Shown one piece after another: positions 1 through 33,630 of a stretch of DNA of 64,000 nt. Below the pieces are notes generated by a model that was not told where the DNA came from, did not search any database, and saw nothing but the letters and a program-made list of their open reading frames with translations. Location of the stretch: assembly GCA_009760855.2 (NCBI GenBank), contig WPIO01000001.1, forward strand, positions 22,800,001-22,864,000, written 5' to 3'. A program made the translations under genes and the position numbers. Numbering within the stretch: the first letter of the stretch is position 1; every line of letters begins with the position of its first letter. The DNA comes from Cristatella mucedo (Eukaryota > Bryozoa > Phylactolaemata > Cristatellidae).

Positions 1-779
1 CCACCCACTCAATCCATAGGTAGTCAGACTTCATGTGCATAGCTACCTTCTCAGGAATGCTGACACACAGAATCTCTCAGTAGTTCTACTGGATTTTTCG
101 GTGGTGGTTGAAGCCACTGACCACCAAGACCTTCTTGAACATCCCTATTGTCCCACCTAGGAATCACTTGCACAGCACTTCAGTGGTTTATTGTATCTTA
201 CTGAACGACTTCAAAGTATAAATGTCAACACCCTAGGTCATCTGGTGAGCCTGTAAAATATGTGCAACCCCAGATCTATTCTAAACACTTTGTTTTCTTC
301 AATCAATCAATCTCTCTCTCTGATGCTTATATAATTAATAAAGCAATTTTAGCTTCCACTTTATGTAATACCACTTAACTCTACCTATACTTTGATCCCT
401 GCCTTGCTTTCTAGCATAGCAAACTCTCAGCTTTCTCACAGCTTGCATTGCCGAATTCCCAATATGATGACAGCTAACTCCCTGAACCAGAATAAAAATA
501 AGAGACCAACTTAATAATTACAAGCAAACATACCTAAAACCAAAACCAAGTTAACAAAAAACTAGAAAGCTTCACTCTCAAATGGGCTCTGCAAGCATGT
601 ATCAAGTAGCAAAAACACAAAATTTAGGCACCCAAATAAAAAAAAATCCATTCACATGATGACCACGTCAGCTCTACAGTCACCTCTCTCTACTTTCAGT
701 ACACAGACATGGCAAAAAGTCGGCCGGCCTTAGATTACGGTATCATAGCCAAATTAATCTATGCATTGTACTAAACCAT
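1..779. other. No feature recognised
   Basis: AT-rich sequence without convincing coding potential; only short CT and A runs are seen. Confidence 0.5.
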
Positions 780-1040
780 CTAGGCTTCAGCTACTGTACT
801 CTCTCCTTGTGGGTCTTCCTGCCTATGCAAGAAGATGCACACAGATTAGTACAACTCGGCAGCTAGGCTTGTCTGTCATGAATGTCGAAATTGTCACATA
901 TCCTTCCCTCTGACCAGCACTTGTTTCCCATAAGGCTACTTAGGCTTTGAGTGTGCTACAGAAAATTCTTCAGTCTAAGATCTACTTAGACCTTGCTGCC
1001 TTTGCAGAGTTACAGAAGGAGAGGCACTTCATTACAAGGT
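780..1040 (+). mobile_element. Degenerate F1 fragment plus F2 tail
   Basis: 780-900 resembles F1 C-terminal coding sequence (GCAGCTAGGCTTGTCTGTCATGA...). 935-1040 resembles the F2 tail (GGCTACTTAGGCTTTGAGTGTGCTA, GAGTTACAGAAGGAGA). The pieces are heavily mutated; which inserted into which is not resolvable. Confidence 0.5.
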
Positions 1041-2489
1041 TTGGTTACTTACTTTTCGGTCCCTCTCATGTAATAACTTCAGCTTCCTTATCTGAACTAC
1101 TTACTTTTCGTCTGACCCTAGCAACAACCGGTCCTCTGACACGGGTCGCTTAGCTGTGCATCTAACCAACTTCGAATCCTTTGAATAACCTCCCCTACAT
1201 TAGCTCATTTTAAGCAAAACTAAAACTCAAATAGTCCTAACAGCATGTGACTTGTCCGTGTGAAATTGTCCTTTATGAGCTCGTGCATGCTGCAATCATA
1301 CACGTTATTCACGTTATTATCACTGATCAGCTGATGTTTCACTTCCAGACTATTTTAAGTGATTAGAAGTAGATTAATCTTTCTCTCTTTCTCTCTAAGT
1401 GTGCTATAAGAATGCTCATTTGCATTATGTGATGAAGTGAGTAAGCAATACCTACAGCTGTGGTTAAGCCTATTTCAGCCGAGGATACACCCGAGAGAGA
1501 TCAACTTTTTTGTGCTACCAAACGAACCTAACTGTGGGCTTAGCAAAGCAGTATCAACATAGCTTAGCGAGGCATTATGTCGACTTTGGTCATCATATCT
1601 TCTGTATCTTTATTTCCACTATCACTACTCTTCTTTGCTCATGGGCAGCAGCCACTCTGTTTCACAAGGAGCACTCGGCCAATTTGGAAATCATTAGTCG
1701 GTCTTCAAGTTATTTTTAAGTATCCCTTACCGCCTACATTCTCACCATTGGTGGACTATCTACACTGATATTATATGCATAAGCGCTTCGCTTCAGCTGC
1801 GAAGGCTATGTGCCGAAGCCTGCCCACGGAGGGCAACCGTGGGCAGATGAAAGGTGCATGTGAGCAATGCAACAATGATGGGCTGACGAAGCCTTACAAG
1901 TAATCTTAAATGCTTTTTCCGACTAACTATTCATTCGTATGTTTATCCGTGCTGCTCTTCAAAGTGAATGCAATAAAAACTGTATGATCCCCCCCCCCAC
2001 TTGCGGCCCGTGGCACTTCGATAGATTAAGGATGTCAGCAGGCCAGCTCTATTTGTAAACAAGCAGGGACATTGTGAGTGAGTGCCAGGTTGCAGTCCTC
2101 CTCGTGACAGGGCAAGCCAGCATAATAAGATTGCTTGAAGTGAGCAACGGTGAAGGTTACGTGAAGGTTCTGCCCTTAACGAATTCATGGCTATCTCCTC
2201 ACCGTACACGGGCAACTGGGCGTCAGTGTAACTGGCATGCCACGAAGAATGACATTCCGAAATGCAGGAAGACGACAATAGAAGCGAGGAGCTCTCGGTC
2301 TATACCCGTCATTTTTTATGAGCGCTGAGATATTCGAAAAATATTTTTGCTGGTCCAACCCATTATATTTAGAAAAACTTTCAGCCGCACTACACGAGGA
2401 AAAGCCTGAGATGTTTCGTATTCCCACCAAGAGCGTCCCGTGAACAGAATTCTCCGTCACCAAATACAAAAACAACCTAGGTGGCAACG
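1041..2489. other. No gene recognised
   Basis: Contains the hairpin pair at 1786-1845 and a C-run at 1989. The ORFs (for example the minus-strand 111-codon frame at 1943-2278) have no recognisable similarity or splice context. Confidence 0.45.
1786..1845. other. Two adjacent perfect hairpins
   Basis: CTTCGC-(7 nt)-GCGAAG at 1786-1804 and TGCCCACGG-(7 nt)-CCGTGGGCA at 1821-1845. No known RNA family was recognised. Could be a structured RNA or a transposon end. Confidence 0.45.
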
Positions 2490-3386
2490 ATTGAAGAGCG
2501 CTTAAATTTAAATGGTTGGCTGTCGCAATTCAAGACTACGCCGTCGCGCAGCCAACCATCGATAGCGTTTGCATGGTCGCCCAACAAGTAGAACTGTGAC
2601 GAGACCCTTCCGGTATGCTAGCCAACGAAGCGTTCTCTGGCGGAGCCCGCGCGCGGAACTGGGATATTTAAGCCGGCCTTCGTCGCTAATCCATTCCCTA
2701 CGATACTATTAAGAGTGGCTTGCGCACCCGCAGTCCAGATCGAACTACAGCGGTAGCAGCTATCGCGCCCCTCTCTTCCACAGACGGCGACGACGAGCTA
2801 TCTGCCTCGGCGGGGCGGCAGTCATCTGCGTGCAACGACGGCCTTCACTATTCAGCGGCAGACCAGCTACGGCAGCAAGCACCAATGTTAGTCCAGCGAG
2901 ACCGCGGAGCTCAGCAGAAGGCGACAACCCAGCAAATATCCAAGCGCCCAGCCCGCCGAGTCGGGTGGCACGCAAACGCAAGCGCCTTCGTGCCGGGAAA
3001 ACGAAAAAATAAAAAGCACCAATTTAAGGAGGGAAAATTCAAAAATTCTCTCTGCGTCAGCCGAGCGCTCTTTTGTTCTGTGTGGAAGGGGTGCGTACAT
3101 ACCAGCGGCGCCAGTAGTCGGTACGCACTAAGCAGCGAAACTCGGACAGGTCAACCCCACGATTGACAACCTTCACCTTCAGCCGGCTCCCTGCGATTGG
3201 TCAGCTTTGGCATGCCGAGCACATTTCGGCTGAGTGAAAATGTGAAGGTCTCTCGCTGATCAACTCTTGAGAAAAAATAAGGACTCCCGGACGTTGACTG
3301 CATTACCGTAGCCCCATTCTGGTTACGAGAACCACTTTACCGACGCCAGTGCTAGACTTCCGTGTCGCAAATCGGTTGATGCGGCA
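2490..3386. promoter_or_regulatory. GC-rich block with TATA-like box, upstream of STYX
   Basis: This is a CpG-rich stretch with a TATA-like GATATTTAAG at about 2663 followed 50-60 bp later by GC-rich sequence; A-rich tracts lie at 3003-3020 and 3274. It may be the STYX promoter and 5' UTR or the remains of an LTR-type element. A 148-codon ORF (2720-3166) is basic and Ser/Ala-rich, with no recognised family. I cannot decide between these. Confidence 0.35.
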
Positions 3387-25699
<22,313 letters not shown>

Positions 25700-25808
25700 C
25701 AGCGCTGCGATCGGCACACTGCAGCTCAGATTATTGGAATTGACTGTCACAGTCATACAATGTTGGACTTTGTCATTGAATATGTGTATATACTGAATAT
25801 ATTTAAAT

Positions 25809-25814
25809 AATAAA
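25809..25814 (+). promoter_or_regulatory. STYX polyadenylation signal AATAAA
   Basis: A canonical hexamer lies 110 bp after the STYX stop, followed within about 30 bp by a T-rich stretch (GTGTTTTTTAC). The implied 3' UTR is only about 130 nt. Confidence 0.65.
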
Positions 25815-26000
25815 ATGCTTCCACATAACGTGACCTACTCATCTGAACAAAGTGTTTTTTACATCTCCACTACTGTGAATAGCATTATATATATATATAT
25901 ATATTTGCGACCAGGCATAGTAATTTTTTCATCGTAAGTGCACACAAAGCCAAATAGTAACGGTTAATATTATGAAATCAGTTTAAGTGTTTTGCTAAGT

Positions 26001-26042
26001 AACTCCAATTAAGTCACAAAATAACTCCAATTAAGTCACAAA
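26001..26042. repeat. Short direct repeat
   Basis: AACTCCAATTAAGTCACAAAA occurs twice in tandem with about 22-bp period. Confidence 0.75.
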
Positions 26043-26555
26043 AGTCCATTGATTTGTTATTCTTAACACTTTTGTGTAGAGCACCCTTAGCCGTAGGAGC
26101 TTTATACTCATGGGCATTCTTCAGTCTTCTGCATAGGCCTGAACAAAAATTTTCTTTAAGGATGTTTAATCTTGACCTTGCCATGGCCAGCTAGTCCAAG
26201 GGTGGGTGATGGACCACACTGGTCGTGCGCCTTTTCTTGGTTAGCTTAAGACCTTCTGACTTCTTTTGGGTTATCTTAAGTGCTTAAGGCGGTTAGCCAT
26301 CCCCCTTGTCACAATTTAAGGGTGCTTTATCTTGCTGAAAAGGAGCAATACACAGCTTGAAAAAAGAAAACATGTTCATTTGTATCAGAAAATAAGGCTT
26401 GCTAAAGCATTCCTAAATCAGAAAAGATAAATAATGTTGCAGAGCAATATTAAAATTACATAATTTGCATAAAAACAACAAGATAATGTGTTGCATACTT
26501 ATGTCGCTATGTAAGAAGCATAACTAAATAATTGCTTATTATATATATGTATACC

Positions 26556-26577
26556 GATTTTCACGGGCATAAGAAAA

Positions 26578-26617
<40 letters not shown>

Positions 26618-26642
26618 CATTAGCTTATGACCGTGAAAAATC
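26556..26642. repeat. Inverted repeat with (TA)n centre
   Basis: Left arm GATTTTCACGGGCATAAG (26556-26573) pairs with right arm CTTATGACCGTGAAAAATC (26624-26642), with one mismatch and one bulge. Between them is ATATATGTATATATAT-rich sequence. A small fold-back element or cruciform. Confidence 0.75.
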
Positions 26643-27464
26643 TCGCAGCATTTTCGCGTTGCAATACATTGTGGGCCTGAGCATCTGCTGACTTTGTGGT
26701 AAGCCGAGCCTAGCTGGTGAGCCAGGCCTTCTGTCGGGCAAGCACTCCAGTAGCATGACCTAGGTCATTGAGTGCTCGAATCTTGCATTCAGTTTCTTTC
26801 CTATTGTGACCTTGTCATAGGTGAAACATTTGCTAAGCTATGACAACAGGAAGCTCAAGGCTCTTCCTGTTGTAGAGTTCGTTGTATCTGCTGTTTCTGT
26901 CGAGTTTCGGCAGTGCCGCCATGAGTGCCTTCAATTGTTGCTTATTTTCTCGTCGTCTGCCATCGGTACGCTCCTATTCTGCTCAGCTTTGCTCTGCTCC
27001 TTTTTTTGTTCCCAATCCATCGCATTGAAAACTTGCCGGTCCAGTATGGCCTGCGTAAAATTACAGGTTGTATGCGGAAAATAGCTTTCGCTCATAAAAA
27101 AGTACAGAAAAATTCAACTGTGCTGTGGAATGCAGGCTAGCGAGCCCTCAGGTGAGCCCCCAGCTGATTGTTCAGCTTCGAGTTCTTATTAGACATCGTC
27201 GGGTAGTGTACCTGTATTGAGTTGCATTTACGGGACATACTGACATGCTGACCATCTTTAAATTTATATTTATTATGTAGTATCCACCCGTGAAGAGTGA
27301 TGTGCAGATTCTGTTTATGCATGACCATTGGTCAACAAAGGCAGATGCAGCACGATTTCCGGTCGATCATGCTTACTATAGCAGTTTTTTCAATGCGCCA
27401 ACTCAGCTGATCCAAGCCATTCGGCACTTCGGGCGACAGCATGTATGGTAATGCAATTTAGTGT

Positions 27465-27530
27465 ATCTCCGTCTTTAACTCCACAAAGACTATATGAGGA
27501 GTTTTGTATTGCACACTCAAATCCCGAGTG
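27465..27530 (-). mobile_element. F2 tail remnant
   Basis: TATCTCCGTCTTTAACTCCA, CAAAGACTATATG and GAGTTTTGTATTGCACACTC match the reverse complement of the F2 terminal 65 bp. Very short 5'-truncated copy. Confidence 0.65.
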
Positions 27531-28779
27531 CATTTCTATACGAATAGTCGTAGTGCAGAGATCACAACCTGCTGGAATATCATGGCCACTCTTGAAAAAC
27601 TTTTAATTTCAAAGAGCTGTTAAGTTAAAGCATTTTAATATTACATTTTAACTATAAGAGTGCACATTGCAGGTAGACATGCAAATTTGAAAATGATTTA
27701 CCCTTTTTTGACCTTCATTAACTGCTGTATCGTCAGTGTAGTACTATAAATATAATATGACTCGGTGTAAAAGAGACATGGGTGACCGTAATGGACGGAC
27801 TAACTAACAAATATAGCCCATTGGGAGGGTGATATATTCTAAAGTGAGTTTTGCAAAGCAAATCTCGTGGATGTCTTAAAACGCTTAGTTGGACGTGGCT
27901 TTGGTGGTGGGAAACCCACCCCTCTAAGACTTTTCTCATTAACCTGTCTGACAGTAGCAGATCACGTTGTAAAGAAATATTAATCGCGTACTATCTATGC
28001 AATACGAGATGAGTGAACTATAGCTATCGTGTACATTTCCTTCGGGGCTTGTGACCAAATCAGCCCTCAATCCTACAGCAGACGACCTCGGGGTCGCTAT
28101 GTATTTTGCAATTACATCCATGGCTTTCACTTGGCTTGAATCAGGTTGCATAAATCGCCTAATTAATTTTCCCGACCTGTTAAATACAGCTGCATTCTTT
28201 GAAGGAGTAGGCTATTCACGCGGCTGTATTCCTCGAATAAAGGAATAATTGTAGTCTCTGTTTAGGACTCACATTCGGCAATGTCGTTAATAGCTTGATC
28301 TAATTCTTAACCAGAGGAGCAGGTAAAATCGAGATTATAAAACCTATAATTTTGGTCTGCATCAAAGAAGTTATCTCAGAGCGTCCTTTTAAGAATTCTA
28401 GCGCAGTTACTACGGTGGCACGCAAGCGTTTATTTGGAGTGCCTGTACCAGGATGAGGACCAACAAACGAAAAACCAACAATTCTTCAAGTGCCATTTGC
28501 AAAATATCGTCGACACTTTATTCTAATCTAAGTTTTAAATTTTCGGCCAAATCTTGTCATTACTCCTATTTCCAGGTGCTCTCTTCAGAAGAGATAAATT
28601 TATTGGTCCTGTGGGATCTTTACAAGCTATATAGCATAACGGTGTGCAAATTGAAAAAATTGTGGTTATGTGCAATTTGTAAAACCCTATTCGTTTGCTA
28701 CGGCAAGTGTCCTATTGGAGTTTTCCAAAGAGTTTCAGTGAGAATAAAAGTATTTATTGCACTTAAACGTGTTTTTTTC

Positions 28780-29860
28780 GAGTTCACCCGGAATTCTGGC
28801 ACTTAAACGTATGAAGAACTTTACATGCCAGTGTAATACTGCATTTGATACTGCAGCGCGTAAACTCACAAACCTTCATCCCCAGTGCGACTCAGACATG
28901 AGATACCCTTCTCCACCCCGTCGGCAAGACATCAGCCAACGTCAAGAGAAAGCAATGCGTCGGACAGCGAGAAAGATATTCTAGATCCACTTTCAAAGAT
29001 GCGGCTGTGGAGAGAAAGCGGGACTTCCTGAACCAGAAAGACATTAACGATCCGATCAGAGACATTGGTTTTACTAATTCTAATTCTGAGCTTCTGACAT
29101 CTAGGCTAAACGAGTAGAGCGTTTTCAGAGAAAGTAACATAACGGATACCGTAATTAACTATTCCAACTTTTTCAGTTGGCAAAATGGACTGTGTTTCTG
29201 TGACGATGTGGCCGGTCTATTCGAGGCAATAGGAATTGCATGCAAACCGAGTTAACGGGGCATAGACATAGAAGGTTCATCCAGGGGAACAAGTTCCCGT
29301 CTCTCCCTATGGCTCACTCTTTGCGACCCATAAAGGACGTCGTCAGTGGCAGCATGCTTCTGGGTGCTTTGAAACTTGGCGACTACGGCTGGGAAGTCAT
29401 TAGAGACTTCAAAATGGTAACATTCACGATGGGCCACTAAGAAAGTTTAATGATGTTTTTTTTGCATTTTGGACAGCCGGAACACTAAGCACTACGATAA
29501 AAAAAAAGAGACGGGCCACAGCTACGGAGCTCTCTGCAGGTAAGAACAACATCAAGTGGGGGCCACTGGTAGACCCTCGGAAGGTGCCGATGCCACCGCT
29601 GCACATTGAGTTGGGCCTCGTCAGGCAATCTGTCGTGGCTCTAGACAGTGACCCTGCAGCTTTCAAGTACCTCCAAGATGCCTTTCCAAAGCTTTCGGAG
29701 GCAAAAGTTCAAAGCTGATCTCTTCGTCGGATCTTAAGATAAAGAAGTTCGCACACTGCGACGGATTGATCAAGAAGTTGAACAGGACAGCAAAAAAAGC
29801 TGCAGACAATGTCGTTGCCTGTGATTCAGTGCTTTCTGTGCCTTCGTAAGGCTGAAAGCT
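28780..29860 (+). pseudogene. Decayed copy of a multicopy uncharacterised invertebrate protein family
   Basis: Fragments in two or three frames carry motifs I recognise from a protein repeated in many arthropod and other invertebrate genomes: FCDDVAGLFEAIGIA (about 29195), GNKFPSLPMAHS (29290), YGWEVIRDFKM (29385), NNIKWGPLVDPRKV and PPLHIELGL (29545-29620), then FKYLQDAFPKLSEAKV (29662-29712). Function is unknown; its copy number suggests a transposon origin. Stops and frameshifts separate the pieces, so it is not functional. Confidence 0.7.
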
Positions 29861-30004
29861 TAATGAAGCTGGTTCAAGCTCCCAAACAGAACTATGCCAA
29901 AGTTGAATCGACAATGTCCTAGTAAGTTCATAGCCTTGTTTTTCACCTTGAAAAATTCAAGGAGAATATGGGAGCTTAATCATAGGAGCAATTCGAACAT
30001 CATA

Positions 30005-30035
30005 AAAATACATTATATAGCGCCCTCAGAGAAAG
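30005..30035 (-). mobile_element. F1/SINE-B tail scrap
   Basis: ATACATTATATAGCGCCCTC and AGAGAAAG correspond to the last 30 bp of the shared LINE/SINE tail. Confidence 0.4.
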
Positions 30036-30648
30036 CTCTCACTAGGGTATGGTGTAATGTTGAATGCAAACTGCGTACACGCGCCGGCGGACGAATACCT
30101 TCGCGGGCTTCAACAAAATGTGAAAACATTTTTACATTTGGGACGGATGCTCGCAGTGGACCTGCACACGACCACTCTGCCCAGCGTCTCTGTCCCAACT
30201 GCCTGCCGGTTGCAAATGCCTTCCCGTTCGCTCGCCTCCTTTTAAAAAAGGCGAGCCATTTTCCAGAAGAGGCCGGCCCATCAATGGGGCACTATATTTG
30301 TGGAAGTTCTTTAAGAAAGCAATTTGCAGTGGAGTCAAAAATCTAGAATATCTGTTTATTGCTAAACCCATTTGATTGGGAATTTATATCCTCCACCTTC
30401 CGGGTGAATACCTCTTAATTTCGACCATTTGATGTTCTTTCCAGCTAAATGTGAAGCGCAAGACGAGAACTTTTCCAGCAGAAATTTCATCGGAAATTAC
30501 CTAGTTTCAAGTTAATAACTACTCTGATCACAAAAGCAATGCTTGCTGAGAACAGTGGCATCTTTCTATACTTCTGAGGCATTATCAATTAGGAAATAAT
30601 ACTTACTAACCGGTGATAAAAGTTGTGTTAAATAAATAAATCCTAGCT

Positions 30649-30811
30649 GATTAAACAGCCTCTTTTTGTATAGCGACAGAAGAGCCTTTAAGGCTATCAC
30701 CACCGCTTGCAGTGGCGATGAAGGATCGCCCACCGCAGGAATCGAACCCACGACCTCGGGACCGAGGTCGTGAAAGCAACCGCCTTACCTAGTGTGCCAT
30801 GACGGCTCACG
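30649..30811 (-). mobile_element. SINE-A, tRNA-derived (minus)
   Basis: Reverse complement of the same element as 22226-22389, full length from head (TGAGCCGTCATGGCACACTA) to the GGCTGTTTAATCA end. The B-box GGTTCGATTCC is intact. The anticodon-arm region forms CGACCTCGG-GA-CCGAGGTCG, a perfect 9-bp hairpin. Confidence 0.82.
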
Positions 30812-31413
30812 TGTTACGTAGCTTTGTCAAGCTCAGTGAAAAAAAGAAGCAAGTATCATTTACTATACAGAAATTATGCTTGCTCGAGAAGAAGCAGAAG
30901 ATTGCCAAATTGCATAGCCCGCATGGATTTTCAATAACCAATCCCGCAGCACCATTTCACTTAACAGAGACCTAGGTGCGCTGCTTCCTCATTTTGAAAG
31001 GTACGTGTCGTCAGTCATTGTGCAGCAGGTCTTCCTCAAAAAAGAAGCCTTATGAAAAGTTTTTACCAGCTTGAAAGCCCTCACTTGATTTGCCAAAGGA
31101 AATAAAACCAGCCCTCCTGTCAATCCTTCGAGGTTTTAGTAAAGCTTTTTTCTGCATTTGCACTGGCATTAAAGTGACCACATTTAAAATATATTACATC
31201 AACCCCTATAACAAGCCAGGATTTTTAGTAAGTTAATAGTTCAGCGTCAGGCACTGGCAATGACGGCATGCATAATTTATGCCCTTAGTGAAAGTTATAT
31301 TGCTTCTACGGCATTACAGAAAAGATGAATACTGAGTCAAATTAAGAGAGATAATTTGCATATGTAGCTGCAACATAAACCATATATATATATATATATA
31401 TATACATATACAT

Positions 31414-31506
31414 AATTCGTTTGTATAGCGCCTCATAAGATAGCTTAATCATTATTCAGGCGCTTCAAATGTGCCACGGAGCTCGAGCCCACGACCTCAG
31501 CTATCA
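31414..31506 (-). mobile_element. SINE-B, truncated (minus)
   Basis: Shares the B-box portion (GAGGTCGTGGGCTCGAGC) and F1-type tail with 8459-8597; the 5' head is missing. It sits beside an (AT)n tract. Confidence 0.7.
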
Positions 31507-33630
31507 AATACATTCAAATTGACCTTGATCGGAATGAGGCTTAAGTCAAGCTTGATCAGGAACTGGTCCTAACCGTTTGAAAATACTATCCTATGATGTA
31601 GTTCTTTGGTGCTCCAGACACGAGAGAACGTCGACGTTATGCTATCTGATGCTCTCCAATTGTTTCCAGTCTTTTGAGTACCTCAGGCACTCGACAACTG
31701 ACAAGAGACTGCAGGCATTTTGCTACGATACAATTCATTGCTACCACTCTATCTAAGATTGGGAGTGCTTCGGCAGGTGCATTGCCAGCTGCATGGAGTG
31801 CTCGATCGTTGGTGCGAAAGGCAAACTCATGAGGCTATCCTTGTTGAAATTAAATGTGCCTTGCTTAGCCTGCCTTTGGTAAGCGATGGCCATGCGTAAA
31901 TAGAACCTGCCCATAATTCGTCATGGGGGCATACTGTATACCGTAGATAATATAAATTTAAAGATGCTCAATTTCTGAACCTACTATCTATACGTTAGAT
32001 AAAGGCAAGCTGATTCCCTCCCCAGCGCCAACAAATGAATTTCTCAAGTTGAGATATCTGTTCGTTTCATACGAAAATTATGAAATAAAATTGTGAGATG
32101 CGTTTTAATTCTTCTCCCATACAGATTTTACTCCATTAACTAAGATCTTTGCTTCGCATGCTGTGAAGTGGGCTCACTAGCTAAGTCAGCAGACACTCCG
32201 ACCCACCGTCCAAAGCTAAGTTGGACCTTTCACTGATTTTTTACCATTGCAGAAGAAGGTTTAAAATAATTAAAATATAATTTTAATTTTTTAGTGGTGA
32301 ATAATTTCCATGTGAAGTATTTCAAGCAGTGAAGTATTCAAATGTAAACATTGGATCTGGGTCAGTTTCTCCCGCCCAAGGTTGTGCTTGCACGAGTAGT
32401 AAGTTGATCAAGTGATCGATAACGACTTTAGCAGCAGTAGATCGGGTAAAGAAACTGCGATAGACTTCTCATTCTGCAGCCGGTTCAATTTTTACTACTC
32501 GCACATGTCTTGAATCATGTCAATATGCTGGTGCTTCTTGATTCCCTTGCTCTGGCCTACCTACCAGAAGTACTTACTAATCTGGCTTCGCCTCGCACCA
32601 CCCGCTCGTCTGACTCAAGTCGTTTATCTGTGCCTGTTAATCCTTTGGAGACAGTGCTTTCAGTTCGTATGTGTCAAAATTCTGGAACTCACTGACGCCA
32701 CGCATCCTTTCACTCAACGATATTTAAAAAAAAGGCTAAAAACCCACATACTCCTCACGGCATTTGCACTATCCATGAGAATCGTCCGTTGTGTGCTTAT
32801 GCACGCTAAAGTGCTATAAAATCAAGAAGAAATGGACCTGATTGCTTTACAGCACGTGTAAAGGTGCTAAAAATAGATTCAGTTCTCTTCGGTTGCTATA
32901 CAAATGTTTAATTATTATTAATTTTAATTATAGAGGCATAAACTGATCTGCTACTAATAATCGCATTAGCAAATAAAGGCAGAGTGTGTGCAGAAGTTGG
33001 ACAATGGTGGAAGCAATGGAAGGTGTTGCGCATAAAGTCACCACGCAAGCGATGCTAGTGTCTCTCGATGCCTTCGGGCGTTATCCCAACGGGCCAACAG
33101 AGTCAGTACGCATGATCAGACAAAGAACATTTCACGTGCGGGCAAAAACTGCAAGGTCAGCTACGCCTGCCGGTAATTCTTCATTCACTCATTTATAATG
33201 AGGGCACTCTCAAGCGAACTTAAAGAGATGCAGCGATACTTATTGTGATAGTGAGCAACATCAATATTCCATGTCACTTAGGGAATTTAGCAGGACTCAG
33301 ATGTCTTATGTTTTGGGGCCTGCTAAACCCCGAATGGCGAGACTGCTTTTTCAGCACGAAAAGTGGCAGCAAACATTACAAGCCAAAGATACGTGGTCAA
33401 TAGCATTTTTTGAAGCACTATACAGCTGAGAGAATAATCATAGAAAAAGTAGCCATGGAAGGTTGGACAAGCGCGGATGAGAGTTTCACGTTCGACGTCA
33501 ACATATGTCCGCAGCAGCTTTAAAGTGGCTAAATGAGAAAGCTACACTGGCGTAGCGAAAGAACAAGGCGGCGGCATGAGGAGGCCGATGATGCTGGATC
33601 TGTCCGCCTTCACGGCCTGGGATGTAGTAA
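31507..33630. other. Intergenic region before the F1 copy
   Basis: Only the F1 C-terminal scrap at 32515-32790 is recognised. The frame at 32986-33198 is open but has no family signature. Confidence 0.45.
32515..32790 (+). mobile_element. F1 C-terminal remnant
   Basis: Nucleotide similarity to the F1 C-terminal domain (CTCTGGCCTACCTACCAGAA, ACCACCCGCTCGTCTGACTC, TTAAAAACCCACATACTCCT-type endings), with frameshifts and no ATT tail. Confidence 0.6.

Larger units (their letters stand above)
25830..28779. other. Intergenic AT-rich region after STYX
   Basis: Apart from (AT)n tracts, the inverted repeat at 26556-26642 and the F2 tail at 27465-27530, nothing is recognised. Frames at 26821-27084 and 28051-28248 look protein-like in places but match nothing I know. 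Confidence 0.45.

Noticed and set aside
1800-1880. Hammerhead ribozyme
   Set aside because: A GATGAAAG string is present but no CTGATGA core with opposing CGAAAC-type core was found.
2720-3166. 148-codon ORF as a protein gene
   Set aside because: Composition follows the GC-rich promoter-like block; no family, and it runs into A-rich non-coding sequence.
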